From the NCBI GenBank assembly GCA_029776065.1, contig JARVJP010000010.1, positions 1 to 39,190 on the forward strand: DNA of 39,190 bases. Direction: 5' to 3'. Position numbers and translations under genes: made by a program. Source of the stretch: Nitrososphaeria archaeon. Its GTDB lineage: Archaea > Thermoproteota > Nitrososphaeria > JACIWG01. This document shows, piece by piece, positions 25,359-32,928 of the stretch (its first letter is position 1; every line of letters starts with the position of its first letter). The notes under the pieces are model-generated. The model ran no database searches. It worked only from the letters and a program-made list of their open reading frames with translations, and had not been told where the DNA came from.

Positions 25359-25694
25359 ATGTGCCCCTGTTGGTGTAGAAGACGAAGACGAGGTATGGCG
25401 GGTAGAATGCCAAAACCCATTATAACATCCTCCGTGCCAATAGCTGAGAGGTTCGACCCAATGCCAGCAGGAGAAGCAGAGCCGGTTTATCTTGATCTGG
25501 CTGAAATAGAAGCTTTAAGATTAATAGAATTGGAGAAGCTCTCTTTTGAAGAAGCAGGTGTAAAGATGAGAGTCTCAAGAAATACTGTTTGGAGGGTTAT
25601 TGAGAACGCTAGAGAAAAGCTTGCGAGAGCCTTAGTAGAGAATAGAGGAATTCTCATAGTAAAAGAAGAGACACTACCAAATCAACAAAAATAA
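25359..25694 (+). CDS. DUF134-family helix-turn-helix regulator
   Basis: 111-residue predicted DNA-binding protein (DUF134/UPF0251). The core is AEPVYLDLAEIEALRLIELE, then the helix-turn-helix LSFEEAGVKMRVSRNTVWRVIENAREKLARAL. The N-terminus MCPCWCRRRRRGMAGRMPKP has three cysteines in five residues followed by an arginine run, unusual among regulators and possibly a metal- or cluster-sensing arm. A TATA box at 25326-25334 sets a leaderless start at ATG 25359. It is divergent from the mrp-nifX operon and has an operator copy over its own promoter, so it is the natural candidate for the protein that binds the GTGATATATCAC sites. Confidence 0.85.
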   Translation: MCPCWCRRRRRGMAGRMPKPIITSSVPIAERFDPMPAGEAEPVYLDLAEIEALRLIELEKLSFEEAGVKMRVSRNTVWRVIENAREKLARALVENRGILIVKEETLPNQQK

Positions 25695-26031
25695 ACTTGT
25701 AATCACTACAGCGATAGGTAGAAAAATGGAAAATTGGTCTCCATTTAACTTTTAAGGAGACCATAGAACAAAACTCAAAAATATTCTATTACATGACTGA
25801 AGACAAAGAATAAATAGATTTTCTAATAAAACTGGTAATCAGATCTAACAAATAATAGGAGTATTATAAAATAGATAAAGAGTATATAGAGAAGCTGGTA
25901 ATTGCAGAGAAGAACTCCGCTTGAAGAATGTGTTGTGCATCACATAGAATAAAGAAGACGAGGTCGAAGTAAGAAGGAGAAAAAATTTAAATGCACTCCT
26001 CTGTGGAAATTGTTTCTAGCCACATAGAACA
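25695..26031. other. Intergenic region after DUF134 gene
   Basis: No gene supported. It contains a hairpin at 25735-25763 and short open stretches broken by stops. The right end borders the decayed MNT gene. Confidence 0.5.
25735..25763 (+). terminator. Hairpin, possible terminator of DUF134 gene
   Basis: TGGTCTCC and GGAGACCA arms (8 bp perfect) around a 13-base loop, 41 bases after the stop. There is no T-run after it, so it may instead protect the mRNA end. Confidence 0.4.
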
Positions 26032-26380
26032 TCAAACTTCAAACAGTTCTTCTTCTTTTATAAACCTTTTATACCAACGCTCAAATTTTTCAACAGAGGC
26101 TATATGAAGTTCTATAGGTGCTTCGGTGCTCATGTACACTTCGGCTTTGACTTCGTACTCTTTATCTTTCGAAGGACTCTTTTGGAGCACTACTAGAACA
26201 TCTATATCACTGGATGCAGTATATCTACCTTTAACGATAGAACCGAACACGTAAACTTTTGAATTTGATCAATGTCTCAAAACCAGCTTTTTTTACCCCC
26301 GGCGATGACTTTGTAGTTTTCCAGATTCTTAAGTAAGTGAGTTCTAGAATGTAATAGCTTATGGTATTCTTTCGATTGCA
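26032..26380 (-). pseudogene. Decayed MNT-type nucleotidyltransferase
   Basis: The C-terminal 72 residues are intact and open with FGSIVKGRYTASSDIDVLVV, an MNT active site (GS...DxD). Upstream the homologous N-terminus is found in other frames: KEYHKLLHSRTHLLKNLENY in one, VKKAGFETLIKFK in the next, then KVYVFGSIV. Frame changes fall at a G5/A7 run (complement of 26288-26300) and at an A4 run (complement of 26257-26260). No start codon joins the parts, so the gene is broken. It follows the broken HEPN gene exactly as the intact MNT at 23158 follows its HEPN. Sequencing error in homopolymers is the alternative. Confidence 0.7.
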
Positions 26381-26744
26381 GGCTTAAACACCTCTTTTAC
26401 AAACTTCAGCATTTCCTCGACTTCTCCTTTTTCATATTTCCTCGGCAAATATCTTGACCCTATGTAGGCATCCTCTATTTTAGTCAACATGACAACCCAT
26501 ATATTATCAAATAATCCTTCAGGCTAGTCTTTAAAGTTGAAAGATCTCTTAGCAAGTTCATTAAGGAATAAGTTCTTGGATATGTATCAACTTTTACTAA
26601 CAAATAATATTTTAGAATCAGTTGACAATATTGTTCTACATTAAATGCTGCCAAATCATAGTTCCCTCTCACAGATAATTCTTCCGCATTAGCAAGAAAA
26701 TTCTCAGCACGTTCTCGCAAAAGCTCCGCTTCTTCGAAACTCAC
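26359..26744 (-). pseudogene. Decayed HEPN domain gene
   Basis: Starts at a GTG (26744) with GGTGG five bases upstream and reads EEAELLRERAENFLANAEEL, NYDLAAFNVEQYCQLILKYY, TYPRTYSLMNLLRDL, typical HEPN, then stops early (YLIIYGLSC). In a shifted frame the rest of the domain continues: VVMLTKIEDAYIGSRYLPRK, then EVEEMLKFVKEVFKPAIERI, to a TAA at 26359. The frameshift is at about 26505-26517. The AYIGSRYLPRK segment corresponds to AYITARYFLRDF of the intact copy at 22788. Together with the MNT relic this is a second HEPN-MNT pair, inactivated. Confidence 0.75.
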
Positions 26745-27244
26745 TTATGCCACCAATATAATTGCATGCCTAGATAATATAATCTTTGGCGCCCTTCAAC
26801 TTGGTTTTAAGAATCGATCTATTTCCAAGCCATAGGAGAAACGTGAATTAAATTGAATGAAAATCAGAAAGAAGATCGTCATATATGATTTTTCGATAAC
26901 TTTTAACTCAAGAGAATGGTCACGTAAAAATCACGCAATAATGTGAACTTATACAAAGCTTACACTTGAATCGTCGATTGCATCTTTAGGCTTTCTATCA
27001 CAGTTATCCGTTTATTCCTTTCCTCCCTTCTAGACATTAAAAAGGTATACGAAGCTACCTTCGTTTCCCCCAGAGATGTCTGTTCTTTCTATTCCTCCGT
27101 CTCTTTTTCATCTTTGTATGACCTGTCAACTCGAACATCTTACTATATTGTAAGACGTATTAAATAGTTAAAAAGGAATAACCATAATATGTCATCATAA
27201 AATAGAATCTAATTAAGACAAAAACTAAGAAACGATCCGATATA
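26745..27244. other. Intergenic region, 500 bp
   Basis: No gene supported on either strand. A minus-strand stretch (26960-27088) is open for 43 codons but has a TAG before it and no start signal. A short hairpin ACGAAG/CTTCGT lies at 27049-27064. The region looks like decayed sequence next to the broken HEPN-MNT pair. Confidence 0.5.
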
Positions 27245-27412
27245 TCACTTCGTTGGCGCCGTTGTCGGTGGGTGATTTGACTTCTTCTTTTCTAAGTATG
27301 CGTTATAGCACTTTATGCTACAAGCTATCCCATCTCGCCCTCCACTTAGTTTATAATATCTATCTTTATGCGTGTTAACATTCTTGCCGCAAATAGCGCA
27401 TTTATCTACCAA
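27245..27412 (-). CDS. Small zinc-finger protein (TRASH/MYM-like)
   Basis: 55-residue gene below usual ORF cut-offs. The protein has CAICGK (C5, C8) and then CSIKCYNAYLEKKK (C31, C35): a Cx2C-x22-Cx3C zinc or metal site followed by a basic helix, resembling TRASH/YHS/MYM treble-clef fingers, which can sense or carry metals. The tail is SNHPPTTAPTK. The start is a TTG at 27412 right after an in-frame TAA; no strong Shine-Dalgarno is seen, so the start is uncertain. The reading frame is open for the whole length, and spacing of cysteines and aromatic residues supports coding. Confidence 0.55.
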   Translation of the reverse strand: MVDKCAICGKNVNTHKDRYYKLSGGRDGIACSIKCYNAYLEKKKSNHPPTTAPTK

Positions 27413-27522
27413 TTATATCGTTTCCCATAGATACGCCCATCGAACTAGCAGATAAGTCTTTTCTAATATTAAAAATATTCTAGTAGAATATAAATATAAG
27501 CTCTCTAATACATTTATAGAAT

Positions 27523-28014
27523 ATGAATCGAAAGAGTATGCTTGCGCTGGTGGCCTTCATTGTTGTGGTTACCGTGATTATAGGATGGTTTATTCTAGGT
27601 AATCAACTGCAGAGTTCAAAAGGATTTTGTGTCTATCTTTCTAAGGGTGATGAACTGGTGATATCAGATAAAGACATAATGTTCTATAATTGGACTTCGC
27701 ACCATATCAAACTTAACGGCGAAGGAATTGAGAGGATCAAAAAAATAGACTTCTTTGAGAAGCTATACCACAAATCCTTCGTGGTTATGTTGAACGGAAA
27801 AGAAATGTATAAAGGCTCTTTTTGGTCCGACATAGATTCCACTTCTTACTCAGGTGTAGTAATAATAGACGTTTTAGCTGTTCAAAATAATATTACAGAT
27901 ACCTTAAGAATAGAACCATGTTATCCTTCTGTACAGTTCTGCGAAGGCGCAGATCATAGAAATAACCCAGAAATATTAAACTATTTTCAAAGTATTGGCA
28001 AGATAGTATTCTGA
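27523..28014 (+). CDS. Membrane-anchored or secreted protein, unknown function
   Basis: 163 residues. An N-terminal hydrophobic helix (about 6-25, after MNRKS) is a signal peptide or membrane anchor. The outer part is beta-rich: ELVISDKDIMFYNWTSHHIK, SFVVMLNGKEMYKGSFWSD, and a C-terminal piece with two cysteines (EPCYPSVQFCEG) that may form a disulfide. I recall similar NWTSH-containing secreted proteins in several archaea and bacteria, but none with a known role. A TATA box TATAAATATA lies about 26-35 bases before the ATG. No gene partner. Confidence 0.75.
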   Translation: MNRKSMLALVAFIVVVTVIIGWFILGNQLQSSKGFCVYLSKGDELVISDKDIMFYNWTSHHIKLNGEGIERIKKIDFFEKLYHKSFVVMLNGKEMYKGSFWSDIDSTSYSGVVIIDVLAVQNNITDTLRIEPCYPSVQFCEGADHRNNPEILNYFQSIGKIVF

Positions 28015-28120
28015 CATATTATAGCAGCAATCTTAAATAGAGAAAGAAAGGATTCTTTTAATGACGACCCTCTTGTTGTTCCAGCGTGTATATTTTTGGC
28101 TTTACTTACCATATAAGGAA

Positions 28121-28148
28121 ATATCAAAGTTGATATCAAGCTTGATTT
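28121..28148. promoter_or_regulatory. 28-bp near-palindrome matching the operator at 19629
   Basis: Matches the aldehyde-oxidoreductase palindrome at 25 of 28 positions (differences at motif positions 9, 21 and 27). Left arm ATATCAAAGTTGAT, right arm ATCAAGCTTGATTT. It lies about 55 bp upstream of the TATA box (28203-28214) of the alcohol dehydrogenase. Confidence 0.75.
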
Positions 28149-28247
28149 AAACCTATCAGCTTTAAAGGTACTGTGTTCATAGTGCGGTAATCAGGTTCAA
28201 CAATTTATATAAAGCATAGCGGTTTAGTTACCTAATGGTGCTCATAT

Positions 28248-29261
28248 TTGAAGGCTATGATTCTTAAACAAATTTCGAGAGTAGAAGATATGCCTCTAAA
28301 ATTGGAAGACGTTCCAAAACCAGATTTAAAGCTAAATGAAATTTTAGTTAAAATCAGAGCCTGTGGGATTTGTCGCACTGAATTGGACGAAGTTGAAGGA
28401 AGACGTATCCCCAAGCTTCCAGTGATTTTAGGGCATGAAATTATAGGTAATATTGAATCTTTAGGTCCATCAGTCAATAAATCTAAATTAGGTGACCGTG
28501 TTGGTGTAGCGTGGATATATTCTACATGTAGAAAATGTAAGTTCTGTTTAAGCGGGCAAGAAAACCTATGTGAAAATTTCCAGGCTACTGGATGCGATGC
28601 AAATGGAGGCTATGCTCAATACATTAAAGTTCAAGAAGATTTTGCATATAAGATTCCTGACAAGTTTAACGATACAGAAGCTGCACCCCTTTTATGTGCG
28701 GGAGCAATCGGGTACAGAGCATTAAGACTTACCGGTTTAAAAGACGGTGAGACTATCGGTCTTTTCGGTTTTGGAGCCTCAGCTCATCAAGTTTATCAAC
28801 TTATAAGATATTTATATTCTAATACAAAGGTCTTTATTTTTACAAAAAGAAAAGGCGATTTGCCATACATTTTTGCTAAGGAAATTGGTGCTGACTGGGT
28901 TGGTGAGACAGGAGAGAATCCGCCAGAGAAACTTGATAAAGCAATTGATACAACGCCTTCAGGAACACCGACAGTTGAAGCATTAAAAATTTTAGATAAA
29001 GGTGGCCGACTGGTTGTCAATGTCATAAGAAAAGAAGAACCAATTCCACAATTAACATATGAACACCATTTATGGTATGAGAAGGAAATAAAAAGCGTTG
29101 CAAACATCACTAGAAAAGATGTAATAGATTTCCTAGATTTAGCCGCCAAGATACCAATAATTCCTAAGACCAAAGAGTTCAAATTAGAAGAAGCAAACAA
29201 GGCATTACTTATGTTAAAAAGGGGAGAATATCATGGTGCTGGTGTATTAAAAATAGAATAG
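28248..29261 (+). CDS. Zinc-dependent alcohol dehydrogenase
   Basis: Medium-chain NAD(P)-dependent alcohol dehydrogenase, 337 residues. Catalytic zinc: ACGICRTELDEVEG, VILGHEIIG, LLCAGAIGY. Structural zinc: TCRKCKFCLSGQENLCE, all four cysteines. Cofactor site: TIGLFGFGASAHQVYQL. Start is the TTG at 28248, because GGTG lies seven bases before it and the resulting MKAMILKQ matches the family N-terminus. TATA box at 28203-28214. The upstream palindrome shared with the aldehyde oxidoreductase suggests that alcohol and aldehyde oxidation are controlled together. It differs from the enzyme at 21687, which lacks the structural zinc. Confidence 0.94.
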   Translation: MKAMILKQISRVEDMPLKLEDVPKPDLKLNEILVKIRACGICRTELDEVEGRRIPKLPVILGHEIIGNIESLGPSVNKSKLGDRVGVAWIYSTCRKCKFCLSGQENLCENFQATGCDANGGYAQYIKVQEDFAYKIPDKFNDTEAAPLLCAGAIGYRALRLTGLKDGETIGLFGFGASAHQVYQLIRYLYSNTKVFIFTKRKGDLPYIFAKEIGADWVGETGENPPEKLDKAIDTTPSGTPTVEALKILDKGGRLVVNVIRKEEPIPQLTYEHHLWYEKEIKSVANITRKDVIDFLDLAAKIPIIPKTKEFKLEEANKALLMLKRGEYHGAGVLKIE

Positions 29262-29467
29262 TTTTCTATTGCTTTTATTCTCAAACTAATTAAGTATCAG
29301 GTTCATTGCTAATACATTGTTGTTTAACTTGTTCAATAATGTAGCTTGTTTGCATTCATAATACCAATTAATGTTTAAATATAAGTATTCAAAGTAATCA
29401 CATATTAGTACTGAATAAATGATAATTTCCTTTAAAATTTAAATAAAGGTTTTTTTATGTTAAAATC

Positions 29468-30412
29468 ATGAAATCACCTGTACATTCTAAAAGAATTTTA
29501 CTAGTACTAATAACAATCGTTGTAATAGTGATGTCTCCAGTTAGCGTGGTTTATGGCCAGCTTCCACCACAGTATTGGGGTCACGTTTTCGAAGGAGCCT
29601 ATCTCAGAGTCGGATTAAACGACTACGGTGTTTTGGGTATAGAATATGAAGGCTGGCCATATTATTCTGTAGGTTTTCAATATCCAAAGGGAAGTGCATA
29701 TGAGTCTTTAGCTACAGGTTGGTGGGGCGACGGATGGTCTGTCTTCTACGATGAAGCTTATGCAGGTTTTAGCCCAGATGATGGTCCATGGGGTACAATT
29801 GAGGATGTGATACCAGACAAATGGTTAGATATAGTTAAATATGGTTATATCAAAACTTGTGTCATAACAACCAATGATGAACAGCTTGAAATAACATTTA
29901 AGTTCGGGTTCATGTATTATAAAAAATACTTAATACTAATTATGTTCATAAAGAATATCGGTTTAACAACTATTGAAGACTTGGAGGTTAAAAAAATCGT
30001 CGACTGGGATGTATGGTATCCAACTATAGACGATTATGGTAATTATTGGGGTATGGACAATATTAGAAAGCCTAACATGAACCTCGCTGTAGCCTTTATC
30101 AACTCCAGCCTATATGAGGGCTCTAGACCTATATATATGGGGTTTGCTTCACGTGAAAAACCTACAGATTATGATCTAAACTGGGACGATTACTATACCA
30201 GAGGAATATATGAGCCCACAAAGGTTTCATTGTCATATAAAGGTAAAAGCCCATGGCTAGAAGATGGCTGTCCTGTCTACCAATGGCTGCTCGGCAACTT
30301 AAAGCCTGGAGAAACAAAAGTCTTGCACTTTGTATATGCTGCTGGGGACTCCCTAGAAGAACTAGAAAAGAATGTTGCTCAAGGTTTCAAAATGGCTGTA
30401 ACCATACGTTAA
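29468..30412 (+). CDS. Secreted protein with aromatic-rich beta domain, unknown function
   Basis: 314 residues with a clear signal peptide (KRILLVLITIVVIVMSPVSV, cleavage probably near VYG-QLPP). The mature part is rich in W, Y and G (GWWGDGWSVFYDEAYAGF, KIVDWDVWYPTIDDYGNYW) and looks like a beta-sandwich domain; KPGETKVLHFVYAAGDSLEE near the end is reminiscent of immunoglobulin-like or carbohydrate-binding folds. No C-terminal membrane anchor, so it is released or held by other surface proteins. A TATA-like TTTAAATAAA precedes the ATG by about 25-35 bases. No known family is recognised. Confidence 0.8.
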   Translation: MKSPVHSKRILLVLITIVVIVMSPVSVVYGQLPPQYWGHVFEGAYLRVGLNDYGVLGIEYEGWPYYSVGFQYPKGSAYESLATGWWGDGWSVFYDEAYAGFSPDDGPWGTIEDVIPDKWLDIVKYGYIKTCVITTNDEQLEITFKFGFMYYKKYLILIMFIKNIGLTTIEDLEVKKIVDWDVWYPTIDDYGNYWGMDNIRKPNMNLAVAFINSSLYEGSRPIYMGFASREKPTDYDLNWDDYYTRGIYEPTKVSLSYKGKSPWLEDGCPVYQWLLGNLKPGETKVLHFVYAAGDSLEELEKNVAQGFKMAVTIR

Positions 30413-30643
30413 ACTTCCTTTCCCTGTTTTTTCCAAAACTTAAACTATGTTCTAACTCCAATTCTTTGATACTTAATTATCAATAAAGTACCAGTAAAAA
30501 TCGCTTACCATGACATCCCCCTTCTTTGCGGCTAATAGCACTTAGTGATAGCGATCTATCATAGGGGTTAAAGGTGCTTTGATGATTTAGTGATATCAAA
30601 ACATCATATTTTACTTGGTTGTTCAAGTCGTTGTGATTTAATT

Positions 30644-30817
30644 CTATTTTATTCTTTTTTCTAAAACAGCCTTTTCTAAAAGGTCTTCTATTACCCTACT
30701 TCTATTGGATTTTATTACCCCTTCCTCTAATTCTTTAGCTTGTCTTTTCCTAACTAAGTCATCGATTTGCGTTAATAGATCTTCTTTTATTGCAATAGTT
30801 ATTTTTACTTTTTTCAT
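30644..30817 (-). CDS. Ribbon-helix-helix (CopG/Arc-type) DNA-binding protein
   Basis: 57-residue gene, too short for common ORF filters. The N-terminal strand MKKVKITIAIKEDLLTQIDD, a charged helix, then SNRSRVIEDLLEKAVLEKRI form a ribbon-helix-helix fold, as in CopG and antitoxin families. The ATG at 30817 has a TATA-like CTTTTATACT (30843-30852, plus-strand reading) 26-35 bases upstream. The next gene on this strand would be a toxin in a classical pair; only a doubtful 48-codon open frame (30480-30626) is there. A solitary regulator or orphaned antitoxin. Confidence 0.75.
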   Translation of the reverse strand: MKKVKITIAIKEDLLTQIDDLVRKRQAKELEEGVIKSNRSRVIEDLLEKAVLEKRIK

Positions 30818-31097
30818 ACCGTAATACCATCATCCTTTCATACTTTTATACTTTAAAATTATACCATGGTGTCTTAGTACACAAATACCCTTGTTGATGC
30901 AAGTTTATCTATTGCACTATCCTAAGCCAGAACAACAACCGCATAATAAATTTAGTTATAGACACTTTGCAAAGCCAAATACTAAAAAGATGTTTGTCCT
31001 CCCTTAACTTTAATTAAACCTTGAACCATAAAGAGCACTATAACCAAAAATATAATACTGTTCTACTCCTAAGCATTTTGGAGATGGACTATTTTAA

Positions 31098-31679
31098 ATG
31101 AGCCTAGGAAAGGGTGAACATTTCGAGATACCAGTGCACAAGCCGAGTATCAGAGAGCAGTTCTTCTTTCTTTTATCAGGTATGATTATCAGTGTTCCTC
31201 TGACCCTGTTTATAAACACCTCCATTGCAAGCTTCCTCGAAGGACTTTTTCATCCGTTTTATATTGCACTTTTATCTACAGCAATCTTAGCCCCAATAAC
31301 AGAAGAGTTCGCCAAGTCGTACCCTCTCTTTTATCGCCATGGAGAAACTGAGAGGTCAATCTTTAAATTAGGATTCCTTACAGGTCTAGGCTTTGGTATT
31401 TCAGAGTTTTTTCTATATGTGCTTGTTTATAGGGCGCCAGTATTTATTAGGTTGTTTGGAATATTATTTCACGCGTGTAACACATCTATTGTAGCTTTTG
31501 GCCTCGCTAAAAAACGTCTGCTTCTATTTTATCTTGTTGCAGTTTTCTTGCACTTTTCAAATAACTTCCTAGCCATCTTTGGGCCTATGTCTTTCCTAGG
31601 GGGGATTACGATCCTTATTCTTACTTATATGTTCTCATTAGTTTTGTACAAGAAGACTACAGAAAAAGCTGTGGATTAA
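31098..31679 (+). CDS. PrsW-family intramembrane protease-like protein
   Basis: 193-residue membrane protein with about six helices. Conserved metal-site residues of the PrsW/CPBP group: APITEEFAK (E69, E70, K73), FGISEFFLY (E103), ILFHACNTS (H125) and LHFSNNF (H152, N155, N156). PrsW proteases cleave membrane proteins such as anti-sigma factors; archaeal substrates are unknown. It is shorter than bacterial PrsW. Purine-rich GGAGATGG lies about 11 bases before the ATG. It is divergent from the ribbon-helix-helix gene, 280 bp away. Confidence 0.83.
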   Translation: MSLGKGEHFEIPVHKPSIREQFFFLLSGMIISVPLTLFINTSIASFLEGLFHPFYIALLSTAILAPITEEFAKSYPLFYRHGETERSIFKLGFLTGLGFGISEFFLYVLVYRAPVFIRLFGILFHACNTSIVAFGLAKKRLLLFYLVAVFLHFSNNFLAIFGPMSFLGGITILILTYMFSLVLYKKTTEKAVD

Positions 31680-31840
31680 CAACTTTATATCTAGTACATG
31701 TCAAGTTTGTTGTATATTGACATCTAAGACTTTAAGCTTTGTTATCTGTAATCATCAATTTCTTAAGTCAATAAAATCCTTATTCTTTGGCACCTATATG
31801 GTATGTGTCAAAAACTGAATTATTAAAGAATGGCAATAGT

Positions 31841-32926
31841 TTAATCAAGTTTTTTGGTAGTCTCTCTCATGTACTTTTTAGAATTAAGATTTCTATAACT
31901 TAGTTCTGGTGGTACAACTGTTACTTTAGTACCTGAGGGAATAGGGGATGTTATCCAAACGTTTCCTCCAATGATGGCGTCATCCCCTATAATGGCTTTC
32001 GCTCCTAGGACTGTGGCGCCGGAGTAGATTACAACGTTGTTTCCTATAGTTGGATGTCTTTTCTGTCCTCTTATGACTTTACCTTTTTCATCTTTTGGAA
32101 TACTTAACGCGCCTAAAGTAACTCCTTGATAAATTTTCACGTTATCTCCTATTTCTGTAGTTTCTCCTATAACCACACCTGTTCCATGGTCGATAAAGAA
32201 GTTTTTACCAATCTTAGCCCCAGGGTGAATATCGATACCTGTTATTGAATGAGCATATTCGGTCATAATTCTGGGAATCATCGGCACCTTTCTAACATAG
32301 AGTTCATGTGCGATCCTGTAAGTTGCAATAGCTAAGATACAGGGGTAGCTTAAAATAATTTCTTCAATACTTTGAGCAGCAGGGTCTCCATCATAAGCTG
32401 CTTGTATATCTCCTTTTAAAAGGACTTGAATATCGGGAATCTTCTCTAAAAGCTCCTTTGCAACCCTTTTTGCTCGTTTATGGCAAAAATTTTCGGGACA
32501 TTTTGTGTTTTTACATACGTACTTAAGACTTTGCTCAACCTCATAGGACAATCGTGAATAGATTGAGTGTAATGTGCTCCCTAATAAATACTTGATATTG
32601 GATTTTTTTATCTCATTTTTTCTCAAATAGTTAGGAAAGACCACGGTTAAGATCACATTTAACAACTTGATTACAGATTGTTTAGACGGAAGACCTTTTG
32701 TTGTTAAATATTCTACTCCATTTTCTTCATAGTTTCTCTTAATTCTTTCAACAAGTTCAGATAAACCTTTTTCTTCCCAGTTCTCCTCAACTAAGGTTGG
32801 TAAGTTAAACATTTCTTCAACAAGCCTTTTTGGGTCCCAAATGTAATTGGTCTCTTCTTTTACATCATTTCTTACTTCTATATCCTTTTTGGTTTCTGAA
32901 TTTGATTGATTCAACTTACCGACCAA
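31841..32926 (-). CDS. cysE: Serine O-acetyltransferase with long N-terminal extension
   Basis: Makes O-acetylserine from serine and acetyl-CoA, the first step of cysteine synthesis. The C-terminal half is a left-handed beta-helix of hexapeptide repeats ([60 protein letters not shown]) with the catalytic [11 protein letters not shown]. The 361 residues exceed the approximately 270 of E. coli CysE; the extra N-terminal helical part resembles EpsC-type serine acetyltransferases. A TTG start at 32926 lies two bases after the cysK stop, so the genes form an operon. A later TTG (residue 5) could also serve. Product feeds CysK directly. Confidence 0.92.
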   Translation of the reverse strand: MVGKLNQSNSETKKDIEVRNDVKEETNYIWDPKRLVEEMFNLPTLVEENWEEKGLSELVERIKRNYEENGVEYLTTKGLPSKQSVIKLLNVILTVVFPNYLRKNEIKKSNIKYLLGSTLHSIYSRLSYEVEQSLKYVCKNTKCPENFCHKRAKRVAKELLEKIPDIQVLLKGDIQAAYDGDPAAQSIEEIILSYPCILAIATYRIAHELYVRKVPMIPRIMTEYAHSITGIDIHPGAKIGKNFFIDHGTGVVIGETTEIGDNVKIYQGVTLGALSIPKDEKGKVIRGQKRHPTIGNNVVIYSGATVLGAKAIIGDDAIIGGNVWITSPIPSGTKVTVVPPELSYRNLNSKKYMRETTKKLD

Positions 32927-32928
32927 CC

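Noticed and set aside
27049-27064. ACGAAG/CTTCGT hairpin as a terminator
   Set aside because: No gene end next to it, and only a short T-run on the minus strand, so no function is assigned.
26960-27088. Minus-strand open stretch of 43 codons ending near the decayed HEPN-MNT pair
   Set aside because: Preceded by TAG, no start signal, no known motif. May be part of decayed sequence but cannot be named.
30480-30626. 48-codon frame after the ribbon-helix-helix gene as a toxin gene
   Set aside because: Composition and start are unconvincing; not listed as a gene, only flagged as a finding.
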